From Gammaproteobacteria bacterium (GTDB lineage Bacteria; Pseudomonadota; Gammaproteobacteria; Pseudomonadales; Pseudohongiellaceae), in NCBI GenBank assembly GCA_030654835.1, contig JAURWS010000008.1, forward strand, positions 1-64,000: a DNA stretch of 64,000 bases. The letters run 5' to 3'. The translations under genes were made by a program, and so were the position numbers. Positions 37,059 through 45,666 of the stretch are shown piece by piece. The notes below the pieces were generated by a model, which was given only the letters and a program-made list of their open reading frames with translations, had not been told where the DNA came from and searched no databases. Position 1 is the first letter of the stretch. Every line of letters starts with the position of its first letter.

Positions 37059-38102
37059 ATGCAGATAGGCCATCGAAAAATCGGCACTGATACCCCGCCT
37101 TTCATCATTGCGGAGATGTCGGGCAACCACAACCAGTCTCTCGAACGTGCGCTCAAGATAGTGGAGGCCGCCGCCGGTGCTGGAGCTCATGCCTTGAAAT
37201 TGCAGACCTACACGGCCGACACGATGACCCTCGCGATCAATAGTGACGAGTTCTTCATCAATGACGAAAAAAGCCTCTGGAAGGGCAACAGCCTGCACGA
37301 CTTGTACCAAAAGGCGTACACGCCCTGGGAATGGCACGCGCCCATCATGGCGCGTGCCGCCGAGCTCGGCATGGCCTGCTTCAGTTCGCCCTTCGATGCA
37401 AGCGCTGTCGACTTTCTGGAGTCCTTGAATGTCCCGGCTTATAAGATCGCTTCCTTCGAGAACATTGATTTGCCCCTGATTCGTAAGGTAGCGCGAACCG
37501 GCAAGCCGATGATTATCTCAACCGGCATGGCCACCGCCGCCGAGATCGACGAAGCGGTGCGCGCCGCTCGCGAGGCCGGCTGCCGTGATCTGGTGCTGCT
37601 CAAGTGCACCAGCACCTACCCGGCCACGCCGGAGAACACGAACGTGTCCACGATCCCGCACATGCGGGAGTTGTTTGGATGCCAGATTGGCCTGTCCGAC
37701 CACACCATGGGTATCGGTGTCTCAGTTGCCGCAGTAGCACTGGGTGCCACCGTCATCGAAAAACACTTCACGCTGCGCCGCGCTGACGGCGGGGTGGACA
37801 GTACCTTCTCGCTGGAGCCGGAGGAGCTGCGCTCCCTGGTCATCGAGACGGAGCGTGCCTGGCAGGCGCTGGGCTCAGTGAGTTACGGGCCCGGCGAGGC
37901 GGAAAAGAAGTCTCTGGTGTTTCGCCGCTCTCTCTATATAGCTGAGGATGTGAAGGCTGGCGACGTTCTCACCGAGGCAAACTTGCGTAGTATCCGGCCT
38001 GGCTTCGGCCTCGCTCCCAAATACCATGACACCCTGCTCGGGCGGCGGGTGAACCGTGACATCAAGAAGGGCACACCGATGTCCTGGGACCTCATTGGTT
38101 GA
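37059..38102 (+). CDS. pseI: Pseudaminic acid synthase, PseI
   Basis: 347 residues from ATG 37059. MQIGHRKIGTDTPPFIIAEMSGNHNQSL (split by the window of conserved EMSGNHNQ, specific for PseI), LKLQTYTADTMT, FSSPFDASAVDFLE, YKIASFENIDLPLI, ISTGMAT, LLKCTSTYPA and GLSDHTMGIG fit the family along the full length. A C-terminal SAF domain holds RRSLYIAEDVKAGDVLT and RSIRPGFGL. It condenses phosphoenolpyruvate with 2,4-diacetamido-2,4,6-trideoxy-L-altrose to give pseudaminic acid. It closes the core pse set; an unassigned block follows before the pseH-like gene. Confidence 0.93.
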   Translation: MQIGHRKIGTDTPPFIIAEMSGNHNQSLERALKIVEAAAGAGAHALKLQTYTADTMTLAINSDEFFINDEKSLWKGNSLHDLYQKAYTPWEWHAPIMARAAELGMACFSSPFDASAVDFLESLNVPAYKIASFENIDLPLIRKVARTGKPMIISTGMATAAEIDEAVRAAREAGCRDLVLLKCTSTYPATPENTNVSTIPHMRELFGCQIGLSDHTMGIGVSVAAVALGATVIEKHFTLRRADGGVDSTFSLEPEELRSLVIETERAWQALGSVSYGPGEAEKKSLVFRRSLYIAEDVKAGDVLTEANLRSIRPGFGLAPKYHDTLLGRRVNRDIKKGTPMSWDLIG

Positions 38103-38112
38103 AAAGCCCAAA

Positions 38113-39147
38113 ATGTCTTCCATGAAAGATCTGATCAGGGCGCAAACCGCCATACTTGAAGCTCCGAGAGACCTGCACTTCAAGGAAGAGACGCTGGATC
38201 CCGCGTCCTTGGGTGACGGTGAGCTGTTGGCCGCAACCATCGTGTCTGTGATCTCGCCGGGTACGGAGCTTGCCGCCTACAACGGTGCGCCGCCGCTGCG
38301 CCCGGGCGTGGTCTACCCGCGCTTGGTTGGCTACTGCAACGTCGCCCGCGTGCTGGCATGCGGCAAGGCCGTGAGCAGCATCGCACCCGGCGACCGCATC
38401 CTTACTTTCTCCAGCCATCGCAGTCATTTTCGCATCCCCGCGACCGACGCGCTGGCGGTGTTGTCCACTGGCATCGCCAGTGAGGATGCGGCCTGCGCCT
38501 ACCTCTTCCATCTGGGCTACGACGCCGTGCTCAAGTCGGGTCTGCGCCCGGGCAGCGACGTGGTGGTGATAGGCTTGGGCGTATTGGGTCTGACCACCGT
38601 CGCGTTGGCCGCATTGTCTGGCGCACGGGTGTTCGCTATCTCAGACCACGAGGCTCCGCGCCAGAAGGCGTTGGCCTTCGGTGCTGCCGCCTGCTTCAGC
38701 CGCAGCGAGTTTCCGCAGCTTGCAGAGCGACTCGGTACGGCGCGTGCGCAGGTGGTCATTACCACCAGCAACGCTTGGGCCGACTGGCGCCTTGCGCTCG
38801 AATCGGCTGGCCAGAAGGGTACGATCGCGGTGCTCGGCTTTCCCGGCCGTCAAGAGGAGGCCATTCCCTTCAATCCTCTCGACTCCGCGCATTTCTACAT
38901 GCGACAGCTGCGCATCATGGCTGTGGGTATGGCACCGGAGCTGCCAGATTCGCGAGGCTTCCTGCCCTTCAACGAACGCGCCAACCTGCAGCGCCTGCTT
39001 GAATGGATACACGCTGGGCGGTTGCGCCCGGCTGAGCTTGTATCCGGTCGCTTCCCGGGCGCGCAGTTGGGCGACGCCTACGAACACTTAATGCGCCGTG
39101 AAGGCAACCCTCTGACCTACCTGTTGGACTGGACCGCTGAGCAATGA
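38113..39147 (+). CDS. Medium-chain dehydrogenase/reductase, zinc-less BchC-like type
   Basis: 344 residues. The GroES-like N-terminal domain has VISPGTELAAYNG and VYPRLVGYCNVARVL, and the Rossmann domain has VVVIGLGVLGLTTVALAAL with the NAD(P) Gly motif. The usual Cys/His/Glu catalytic-zinc ligands and the four-Cys structural zinc lobe of alcohol dehydrogenases are absent, as in BchC and the MDR half of bi-domain oxidoreductases. Here the MDR and a Gfo/Idh protein are separate but translationally coupled genes (ATGA with the next gene). It probably oxidises or reduces a sugar or cyclitol; substrate unknown. ATG 38113 is used, with ATG 38122 as an alternative. Confidence 0.78.
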   Translation: MSSMKDLIRAQTAILEAPRDLHFKEETLDPASLGDGELLAATIVSVISPGTELAAYNGAPPLRPGVVYPRLVGYCNVARVLACGKAVSSIAPGDRILTFSSHRSHFRIPATDALAVLSTGIASEDAACAYLFHLGYDAVLKSGLRPGSDVVVIGLGVLGLTTVALAALSGARVFAISDHEAPRQKALAFGAAACFSRSEFPQLAERLGTARAQVVITTSNAWADWRLALESAGQKGTIAVLGFPGRQEEAIPFNPLDSAHFYMRQLRIMAVGMAPELPDSRGFLPFNERANLQRLLEWIHAGRLRPAELVSGRFPGAQLGDAYEHLMRREGNPLTYLLDWTAEQ

Positions 39148-40223
39148 CCGCATCTTCCATCGGCAAGATTTGCGCCGCAGTCATCGGCTGTGGCCGTATG
39201 GGTGCCGTTACCAGCGATGCGATGCGGCGTTTCGCGCCTGCGGCATGGATGCCGCTCAGCCATGCGGAAGCCGTTGTTACGCAGCCCAGCCTCGAACTAG
39301 TGGGTGTTTGCGATATTGAGCCGGGACTGCTTGCTTCCGCCGTCGCGCGCTTCGGCGTACCGGGTTACGCCGATTACCATGAGTTGCTTGACAACCTGCG
39401 CCCGGAACTTGTCACCGTCGCCACGCGAACGCCCGAGCGGCCGGACATCATCTCCGCTGCGGTGGCCGCTGGCGTGCGCGCCCTGCATCTGGAAAAGCCT
39501 CTTTGCAACAGCGTCGCGCAACTGACACAACTCGAAGCGCTGCTCGCAACCCCAAGCCTCGCTTGCACCTTCGGAACTCTGCGGCGCTACATGCCTATTT
39601 ATCGCCGCGCCCTTGAGCTCGCTGGCGGTGCAGAATTTGGTGGCCTGAACCAGGTGCAGGTCAACATGGGCAAGGCACCGCTCATGTGGACTCACCCGCA
39701 TTCCATCGACTTACTGCTGTTCTTTGCTGGCGATCGCCGTGTCAAAAGCGTCTCTGCGCACTTTGCAGAGAGCAGCGTGGAACGGCAGGGCAGTCGGCTA
39801 GACGGTGATCCAGTCGTGGTGTCGGTGCTCTTCGAGTTCGACGACGGCCTGACCGGTCTGATTGGCCAAACCGGTGGTTGCGATGTCATTCTGGCCGGCA
39901 GCAACGGCACGATCACTGTCGAGTCGGACGGCCGTCGCCTGCGCATGCGGAGCAGCGAAGGCGACGATGCCTATTGGGACAGGCTTTGTGTCGAGGAGGC
40001 CGATGGTGATCCCGGTGGCACCCGTCTGGCCCTGGATCGCCTGGTCGATGGTCTGAACGGCAATACGAACCAGGTGCTTGCCGACAAGCGCGCCATCCTT
40101 ACCGGGCAGCGCCTGCTGCTCGCCTGCGGCCAATCACACCTGGCCGGCGGTGCCGCCGTCGATCCGAATGAACTCGATCCGGATCTCGTCATCACTGGCC
40201 GCAGCGGCAATCGCTATGCGTGA
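39144..40223 (+). CDS. Gfo/Idh/MocA family oxidoreductase (first of two)
   Basis: 359 residues. The NAD(P) loop AVIGCGRMGAVTSDAM, the catalytic-Lys motif HLEKPLCNS, and a substrate-facing THPHSIDLLLFF with a candidate catalytic His are present. The C-terminal sheet is typical for the family. It overlaps the MDR gene by four bases, which mirrors the MDR-Gfo/Idh fusion seen in bi-domain sugar oxidoreductases. The next gene is another Gfo/Idh member, only distantly similar. Together with the DegT aminotransferase they could oxidise and transaminate a sugar or cyclitol. No substrate can be named from sequence. Confidence 0.8.
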   Translation: MTASSIGKICAAVIGCGRMGAVTSDAMRRFAPAAWMPLSHAEAVVTQPSLELVGVCDIEPGLLASAVARFGVPGYADYHELLDNLRPELVTVATRTPERPDIISAAVAAGVRALHLEKPLCNSVAQLTQLEALLATPSLACTFGTLRRYMPIYRRALELAGGAEFGGLNQVQVNMGKAPLMWTHPHSIDLLLFFAGDRRVKSVSAHFAESSVERQGSRLDGDPVVVSVLFEFDDGLTGLIGQTGGCDVILAGSNGTITVESDGRRLRMRSSEGDDAYWDRLCVEEADGDPGGTRLALDRLVDGLNGNTNQVLADKRAILTGQRLLLACGQSHLAGGAAVDPNELDPDLVITGRSGNRYA

Positions 40224-40249
40224 GTCACACGAAAGCGATGGAGTTTCGA

Positions 40250-41224
40250 ATGCCATTTAAGGTACTAATCATCGGCCTTGGTCAGATTGGCATGGGCTAT
40301 GACCTGACGTTAGACGCAGGGCATATCTATTCCCATGCCCGCGCTTTCACTATGCATCCCGACTTCGAACTGATCGGTGGCGTGGATCCCGATGCGGAGC
40401 GCTGCGCCACCTTCGAGCGAGTCTATACGTGCCCAGCTTATGCAGATATTGATGCCGCGCTCGCAGCGCACTCGCCCGATGTTGTGGCCATCGCCGTAGC
40501 CACGGCATATCACCAGGCTGTGCTCATGGAGGTGCTTGAACACGCGCGCCCACAGGCGATACTGTGTGAAAAACCGCTCGCCTATGACCTCGATGGCGCG
40601 CAGGCCATGGTCGATGCCTGTGCCTCCAAGGGGGTGGAGCTGTTTGTCAACTACATCCGGCGCAGTGATCCTGGTGCCATCGAGGTCGGGCGGCGCATTG
40701 CCGCAGGCGCGATCAAAGCACCGCTTAAGGGTGTGGTCTGGTATTCCAAGGGGCTGCGCCACAATGGATCCCACTTTATGAACCTGCTCGAATACTGGCT
40801 GGGGGCGGTTCTCAGGACGGCCGTGATCCAGACGGGTCGAGTGCTGCCGGATGGCGATGCCGAACCCGATCTGGACATTACGTTTGAGCGGGGGCGGGCG
40901 GTGTTCCTGGCTGCGCGGGAAGAGGATTTTTCCCACTACACTGTCGAACTGATCGCCGCCAACGGCCGCCTGCGCTACGAGAGCGGTGGCGGGCGCATTG
41001 AGTGGCAGCCGGTTGCCGAAGACGGCCGACTTGACGGTTACAAAAGGCTCGCCGAGCTGCCGGAGGAGATTCCCTCGGGCATGGACCGTTATCAATGGCA
41101 CGTCGCCGACCAGCTCGCTGCAGCGCTGCAAGGGCGTGTGGCGCAGCTTTGCACCGGTACTGAAGCCCTGACTTCATTGAGCAGCATTGCCTCCCTCATC
41201 CCTACATCAATACACCATGCTTAA
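40250..41224 (+). CDS. Gfo/Idh/MocA family oxidoreductase (second of two)
   Basis: 324 residues from ATG 40250, which has a TGGAG site six bases upstream; GTG 40220 overlapping the previous stop is the alternative. The Rossmann start VLIIGLGQIGMGYD, the motif LCEKPLAYDLDGA with the catalytic Lys, and RHNGSHFMNLLEYWLG with the likely catalytic His are visible. The protein is short for the family, lacking part of the C-terminal extension. Its 3' end overlaps the DegT gene by eight bases, so an oxidation-transamination pair is a plausible function: dehydrogenase makes a ketone, DegT aminates it. Substrate unknown. Confidence 0.8.
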   Translation: MPFKVLIIGLGQIGMGYDLTLDAGHIYSHARAFTMHPDFELIGGVDPDAERCATFERVYTCPAYADIDAALAAHSPDVVAIAVATAYHQAVLMEVLEHARPQAILCEKPLAYDLDGAQAMVDACASKGVELFVNYIRRSDPGAIEVGRRIAAGAIKAPLKGVVWYSKGLRHNGSHFMNLLEYWLGAVLRTAVIQTGRVLPDGDAEPDLDITFERGRAVFLAAREEDFSHYTVELIAANGRLRYESGGGRIEWQPVAEDGRLDGYKRLAELPEEIPSGMDRYQWHVADQLAAALQGRVAQLCTGTEALTSLSSIASLIPTSIHHA

Positions 41225-42512
41225 CAAACAAAAGCTAGCCTTGCTTGGCGGGCCGAAAGCAATTGACCGGCCATTTGTCCGTTATAACCCGATCGGTGCC
41301 GAGGAGGTTCAGGCCGCCAAGGCCGTCGTCGAGAGCGGCGTGCTGTCCCAGTTCATCGGTGCCTGGCATGATGATTTCAACGGTGGCCCCAAGGTCCGGG
41401 AGTTCGAGCGTGCCTGCGAGGCCTATTTCGGCGTGCGCCATGCGATCACCGTCAATTCCTGGTCTTCCGGCCTGACCGCTGCCATCGGCGCCATTGGCAT
41501 AGAGCCTGGCGACGAAGTCATTGTCAGCCCCTGGACCATGTGCGCCAGCGCGACCGCGATCCTTCACTGGAACGCCATTCCGGTGTTCGCCGATATCGAG
41601 CCGGACACCTTCTGCCTTGACCCCGCCGCAGTCGAGGCCAGCATCACGCCCTATACCAAAGCCATCATGGCGGTGGATATCTTTGGACATTCAGCAAACA
41701 TGCACGCGTTGATGGACATCGCCGCCCGTCACGGGCTCAAGGTGATCTCGGACACGGCGCAGGCACCAGGCGCCACATACCATGGCCGATACGCCGGTAC
41801 GCTGGCGCATGTCGGGGGCTACAGCCTGAACTACCACAAGCACATTCACACGGGTGAAGGGGGCATCCTCGTCACCGATGATGACGTGCTGGCCGAACGC
41901 ATGCGCATGATCCGCAACCACGCCGAGGCGGTCGTCGCCGACAGGGGATGGGACGACCTCGCGAACATGATTGGCTACAACTTTCGGCTGGGCGAGATCG
42001 AGTCGGCGATGGGTATCGAGCAACTCAAGAAACTGGCGGGGTTTGTCGGCGACCGGCAACGAGCCGCCCAGCGGTTGGATAGCGGTCTGGCCGGACTCAA
42101 GGGTTTACGCACGCCGCCGGTGGTCGATGGCTGCACCCACGCATACTACGTCTATGCAATGACATTGGATCCCGCCGTCCTCGGCGTGCCGCGCACGCGC
42201 CTCCTTGAGGCGCTCGCCGCTGAAGGGGTGCAGGGTCTCTCCGGTGCCTATCAGAACCTGCATCTGCTGCCGATGTACCAGAAAAAGATGGCTTACGGGT
42301 CGAAGGGCTTCCCGTGGACTTCCGACATCTGCCATCGCGACGTGAGCTATGCCAAGGGTATCTGCCCGGTAGCGGAGGAGCTCAACGATTCGAGCTACAT
42401 GGGCTTTGCGATGTGCCTGCACCAGCTCTCCGATACAGAGATCGATCTGCTGATCGAGGCTTTCCGGAAGGTGTGGGCGAATTTGTCCGCGCTGGCGGAG
42501 GGCGTGGTGTGA
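41217..42512 (+). CDS. DegT/DnrJ/EryC1/StrS family aminotransferase of unknown substrate
   Basis: 431 residues, PLP fold I. VNSWSSGLTAAIGAIG binds the cofactor phosphate, SDTAQAPGATY has the ring-stacking Asp, and Lys208 in LNYHKHIHTGEGG is the Schiff-base residue. It is longer than PseC (387) and WlbC (385), with extra C-terminal sequence rich in aromatic and Cys residues (DICHRDVSYAKGICPVAEEL). It is closer in style to cyclitol or scyllo-inosose aminotransferases than to LegC. Its overlap with a Gfo/Idh gene and with the GNAT that follows suggests an oxidise-aminate-acylate series. It could also serve as the missing LegC; sequence does not decide. Confidence 0.85.
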   Translation: MLNKQKLALLGGPKAIDRPFVRYNPIGAEEVQAAKAVVESGVLSQFIGAWHDDFNGGPKVREFERACEAYFGVRHAITVNSWSSGLTAAIGAIGIEPGDEVIVSPWTMCASATAILHWNAIPVFADIEPDTFCLDPAAVEASITPYTKAIMAVDIFGHSANMHALMDIAARHGLKVISDTAQAPGATYHGRYAGTLAHVGGYSLNYHKHIHTGEGGILVTDDDVLAERMRMIRNHAEAVVADRGWDDLANMIGYNFRLGEIESAMGIEQLKKLAGFVGDRQRAAQRLDSGLAGLKGLRTPPVVDGCTHAYYVYAMTLDPAVLGVPRTRLLEALAAEGVQGLSGAYQNLHLLPMYQKKMAYGSKGFPWTSDICHRDVSYAKGICPVAEELNDSSYMGFAMCLHQLSDTEIDLLIEAFRKVWANLSALAEGVV

Positions 42513-43033
42513 GCGTCCAACTGGCAAGCGCGAGGCTTGTCCTTACCCCCTTTGTCGCTTCGGACATTTCCCCGCGCTACGTCGGCTGGTTAAATGCCCC
42601 TGAAGTGGTGCGCTACTCGAACCAGCGTTTCCGCCGGCACGATGTGCAAAGCTCCGAAGCCTACCTGCGCAGTTTCGACCGTGGTCCGAATCAGTTCTGG
42701 AGCGTCCGGCTCGCGGGAGATGGAGACATGATTGGCACGATGACCGCCTATCTCGCACCTCAGCATGGCACAGCAGACATCGGCTTGCTGATCGGAGAGC
42801 GCGGCATGTGGGGGCAGGGCTATGGTTACGAAGCTTGGCAGCGGCTGATGGATCACTTGTTTGACGTGCAGGCACTGCGCAAGATCACTGCCGGCGCGGC
42901 CTCGGGCAACCGGGGCATGATCAGGATCATGGAGCGGGCGGGCATGCACCACGAGGCGACACGCAGGCACCAAGAGATCTTTGATGGTGAACTGCAGGAC
43001 GTCGTTTATTTTGCGAAATTCAGAGCACCTTGA
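42509..43033 (+). CDS. GNAT N-acetyltransferase, probable PseH
   Basis: 174 residues from GTG 42509, overlapping the DegT stop (GTGA). It is RimJ/RimL-like: SARLVLTPFVASDIS start, YSNQRFRRHD, the acetyl-CoA loop ERGMWGQGYGYEAW and AASGNRGMIRIMERAGMHHEA. PseH of this size acetylates the 4-amino group of UDP-4-amino-AltNAc, the only pse step otherwise missing from this locus. Since it directly follows an unassigned aminotransferase, it could instead (or also) acylate that enzyme's product. No symbol is given because these options cannot be separated here. Confidence 0.78.
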   Translation: MSVQLASARLVLTPFVASDISPRYVGWLNAPEVVRYSNQRFRRHDVQSSEAYLRSFDRGPNQFWSVRLAGDGDMIGTMTAYLAPQHGTADIGLLIGERGMWGQGYGYEAWQRLMDHLFDVQALRKITAGAASGNRGMIRIMERAGMHHEATRRHQEIFDGELQDVVYFAKFRAP

Positions 43034-43037
43034 CCTG

Positions 43038-43931
43038 ATGCGGCCGCTCGCTGTGGCCTGCCACGATGCCGGGGCCGCCAACCTGATCGCGGCCTGGTTG
43101 CGTGGTTGGGTGGGAGAAATCCGACTCTGCATGACCGGGCCTGCCGCCGAGCTGTGGCGTCGCCAGGAACCCGGCGCGGAGTTGCTTTCCATCGCGCGTG
43201 CCCTGGATGGGGCAGCCACGCTATTGACCGGAACCGGCTGGGCCAGCGACTACGAGCACGAGGCCCGCAAGCGGGCGAAAAGCCTGGGCATCCACAGCAT
43301 TGCAGCGGTAGACCATTGGGCAAACTACCGTGAACGCTTTATTCGCCATGGGGAGCTGATTTTGCCGAACGAACTTTGGGTGGCGGATGCCTATGCGATG
43401 GCCGAGGCGCAGCGATGCTTCCCCGGCATGCCGGTGCGTGAGCTACCCAACCTTTACCTTCGGGGTGTGGTCGACGAAGTGGTCGCCTTTGATCCTGTTG
43501 CGCCTGCCGAAAAGCCGACCCGCGTGCTCTACGTGCTGGAGCCCATCCGCCGCGACTGGGGCGCAGCGGAGCGGCAGGACACGCGATCGGGCGAACTGCA
43601 GGCTTTCGAATACTTCCTCGCTTACCTCGAAAGAGTCGGCGCGGCCGACGCGCACATCGTCTTGCGCCCGCACCCCTCCGATCCGGTCGACAAGTACGAT
43701 GACTGGCTGACCCGTTTCGCTGGTCTGGATCTCGCCATCGATGACGCGGCACCACTGGCGCGGCAGATCGCGTGGGCGGACTGGGTTGTCGGTTGCGAAA
43801 GCTTTGCCCTGGTGGCGGCTCTGGAGGCTGGCCGCGTTGTATTTTCTTCGCTGCCGCACTGGGCACCGCCGTGCGTCCTGCCGCACCGCGAGCTGCGCCA
43901 CGTACGCAGGTTGCTGGGGCATGCTGCATGA
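43038..43931 (+). CDS. Predicted GT-B-like protein of surface-glycan cluster, function unknown
   Basis: 297 residues, no membrane segment or signal peptide. It starts MRPLAVACHDAGAANLI, a Rossmann-like opening. The C-terminal half has VLRPHPSDP and QIAWADWVVGCESFALVAALEAG, resembling the nucleotide-binding domain of GT-B sialyl- and polysialyl-type transferases. No family could be named with certainty. The position between the GNAT and the amidotransferase module, with a four-base overlap to the latter, suggests a role in nonulosonate transfer or modification. Glycosyltransferase function is inference. Confidence 0.6.
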   Translation: MRPLAVACHDAGAANLIAAWLRGWVGEIRLCMTGPAAELWRRQEPGAELLSIARALDGAATLLTGTGWASDYEHEARKRAKSLGIHSIAAVDHWANYRERFIRHGELILPNELWVADAYAMAEAQRCFPGMPVRELPNLYLRGVVDEVVAFDPVAPAEKPTRVLYVLEPIRRDWGAAERQDTRSGELQAFEYFLAYLERVGAADAHIVLRPHPSDPVDKYDDWLTRFAGLDLAIDDAAPLARQIAWADWVVGCESFALVAALEAGRVVFSSLPHWAPPCVLPHRELRHVRRLLGHAA

Positions 43932-45058
43932 GGTACTGCAGCCGTTGCCTCCAGCCGGACACCCGACCTAACGCGGTCTTCAACGACGCAGGCGTCTGCC
44001 CCGCGTGTAGCTACTTTGCGCAGCTGCAGCATGTGGACTGGCTCGAACGCTTCGAGATACTCAAGGATGTCCTCGCTCGCTTTCCGCGCCGCCCTGGCCA
44101 GTACTACGACTGCATTATCGGTGTCAGCGGCGGCAAGGACAGCACCCGCCAGGCGCTATGGATACGTGACAAGCTCGGCCTGCGCCCGTTACTGGCCTGC
44201 CTCAGCTATCCACCAGAACAGGTCAGCGAGCGCGGTGTCGACAATATCTCCAACCTGATTGAGTTGGGCTTCGATGTCGTGATCTCGGCCCCAGCCCCCG
44301 GCACCTGGAAGCGTCTGATGCGCGAGGCCTTCATGCGCTTTACGAATTGGGCCAAGTCGACCGAGTTGGCTCTGTTCAGCTCGGTGCCCCAACTAGCGAT
44401 CCGCTACGGCATACCGCTGATTCTGTGGGGTGAGAACCCGGGCTTGCAGCTGGGTGATATGAAAACCCTGGGTCGTACCGGCTACGACGGCAACAACCTG
44501 CGTTTCATGAATACCCTGGCTGGTGGCAGCCTCGACTGGATGGTGGATGCCGGCCTTGCGGAACGTGAACTCCTGGCGTACCGCTATCCTTCGCCCGAGG
44601 CCTTCGAGACGAGTGGCCTGCAAATCGTGTATCTGGGCTGGTTCCTCGGTGACTGGTCGCTGGTCAACAATGCTCTGTACGCGTGTACCAATGGCTTGGA
44701 AAAACGCGAGGACACTGTGGCCAATACGGGCGACCTTCACGGTGTCACCTCATTGGATGAGGACTGGGTCACCCTGAACCAGATGATCAAATACTACAAG
44801 TTCGGCTTTGGCCGGGTGACTGACTATGTGAACGAAGAGATTCGCCTCGGCCGCATGCGCCGGGAGCACGGCATTCTTCTCGTCGAGAACTATGACGACG
44901 CCTGTGGTGATGGCTATATCGAGGACTTTTGCCGCTACATCGATATCACCGTCGAGCAGTTTTGGGAGAAAGTGCATGCCTCGGTCAACCGCGACCTGTT
45001 CGAGGTGTGTGCCGATGGTTCGATACGGCGCCGCTTCAAAGTGGGGGTGGGGTTGTGA
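43928..45058 (+). CDS. N-acetyl sugar amidotransferase (WbpG/PseA/LegX family), intact ATP loop
   Basis: 376 residues. An N-terminal zinc ribbon (Cys4, Cys7, Cys24, Cys27) precedes an ATP-pyrophosphatase domain with the PP-loop SGGKDS at 67-72. Family members use ATP and ammonia channelled from a HisH/HisF pair to convert an acetamido group to acetamidino on a sugar, as WbpG does in Pseudomonas O-antigen and PseA for pseudaminic acid. The hisH homologue follows with a four-base overlap. A paralogue with a changed PP-loop lies after hisF, at 46426. The target is probably one of the nonulosonates or the diacetamido-uronic acid. Confidence 0.88.
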   Translation: MRYCSRCLQPDTRPNAVFNDAGVCPACSYFAQLQHVDWLERFEILKDVLARFPRRPGQYYDCIIGVSGGKDSTRQALWIRDKLGLRPLLACLSYPPEQVSERGVDNISNLIELGFDVVISAPAPGTWKRLMREAFMRFTNWAKSTELALFSSVPQLAIRYGIPLILWGENPGLQLGDMKTLGRTGYDGNNLRFMNTLAGGSLDWMVDAGLAERELLAYRYPSPEAFETSGLQIVYLGWFLGDWSLVNNALYACTNGLEKREDTVANTGDLHGVTSLDEDWVTLNQMIKYYKFGFGRVTDYVNEEIRLGRMRREHGILLVENYDDACGDGYIEDFCRYIDITVEQFWEKVHASVNRDLFEVCADGSIRRRFKVGVGL

Positions 45059-45666
45059 GCAAGTTGTCGGTCGGTATTGTGAATTACGGCGTGGGCAACC
45101 TCACCTCGGTCAGACACTGTCTGCAGGATCTGGATTTTCGCTGCCGCGTCAGTGACGATACCGCCGTGCTCGCAGGCTGCGATTTGCTTCTCCTTCCCGG
45201 TGTTGGCGCTTTTCCGCTCGCCATGAAGGCTTTGCAGGTTCGCGGCCTGGACCGCTTTCTGATCGAGCAGTCGGCAGAGGGGCGTCCACTTCTTGGGATC
45301 TGTTTGGGAATGCAGCTTCTGACAGACGCGTCCCACGAGGGGGGGCTCACCCGAGGCCTGGGGCTCATCCCCGGCGAAGTGGTCTCGCTTGGCCAGGGGC
45401 GCTGGCACATCGGATGGAACACCGTGGAAAAGGTCTCGGCCAGCCCGCTGTTCGACCTGGATGGCAGCGAAAGTTTCTATTTCAACCATTCCTACGTCTA
45501 CTGCGGCGCGGACGAATACCAGCTGTGTCGCACCGCCTTCGACGGCGACTTTGCATCCGTGATTGGCTCGGGTAAAACGGTAGGCATGCAGTTCCACCCC
45601 GAGAAAAGTCAACTCTCCGGCCACCGGCTGCTGCAGCAGATCGTGCGGAGGCTGTGCGATGCTTAA
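45055..45666 (+). CDS. hisH: HisH-like glutaminase subunit of the sugar amidotransferase module
   Basis: 203 residues from GTG 45055. Class I glutamine amidotransferase: GIVNYGVGNLTSV start, LLLPGVGAF, the nucleophile Cys in LLGICLGMQLL and the His-Glu in MQFHPEKSQ. The triad is intact, so it should release ammonia from glutamine. In this setting it feeds the WbpG/PseA-like ligases rather than histidine synthesis: its HisF partner lacks the histidine-pathway aspartates. It overlaps both neighbours. Confidence 0.88.
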   Translation: MSKLSVGIVNYGVGNLTSVRHCLQDLDFRCRVSDDTAVLAGCDLLLLPGVGAFPLAMKALQVRGLDRFLIEQSAEGRPLLGICLGMQLLTDASHEGGLTRGLGLIPGEVVSLGQGRWHIGWNTVEKVSASPLFDLDGSESFYFNHSYVYCGADEYQLCRTAFDGDFASVIGSGKTVGMQFHPEKSQLSGHRLLQQIVRRLCDA

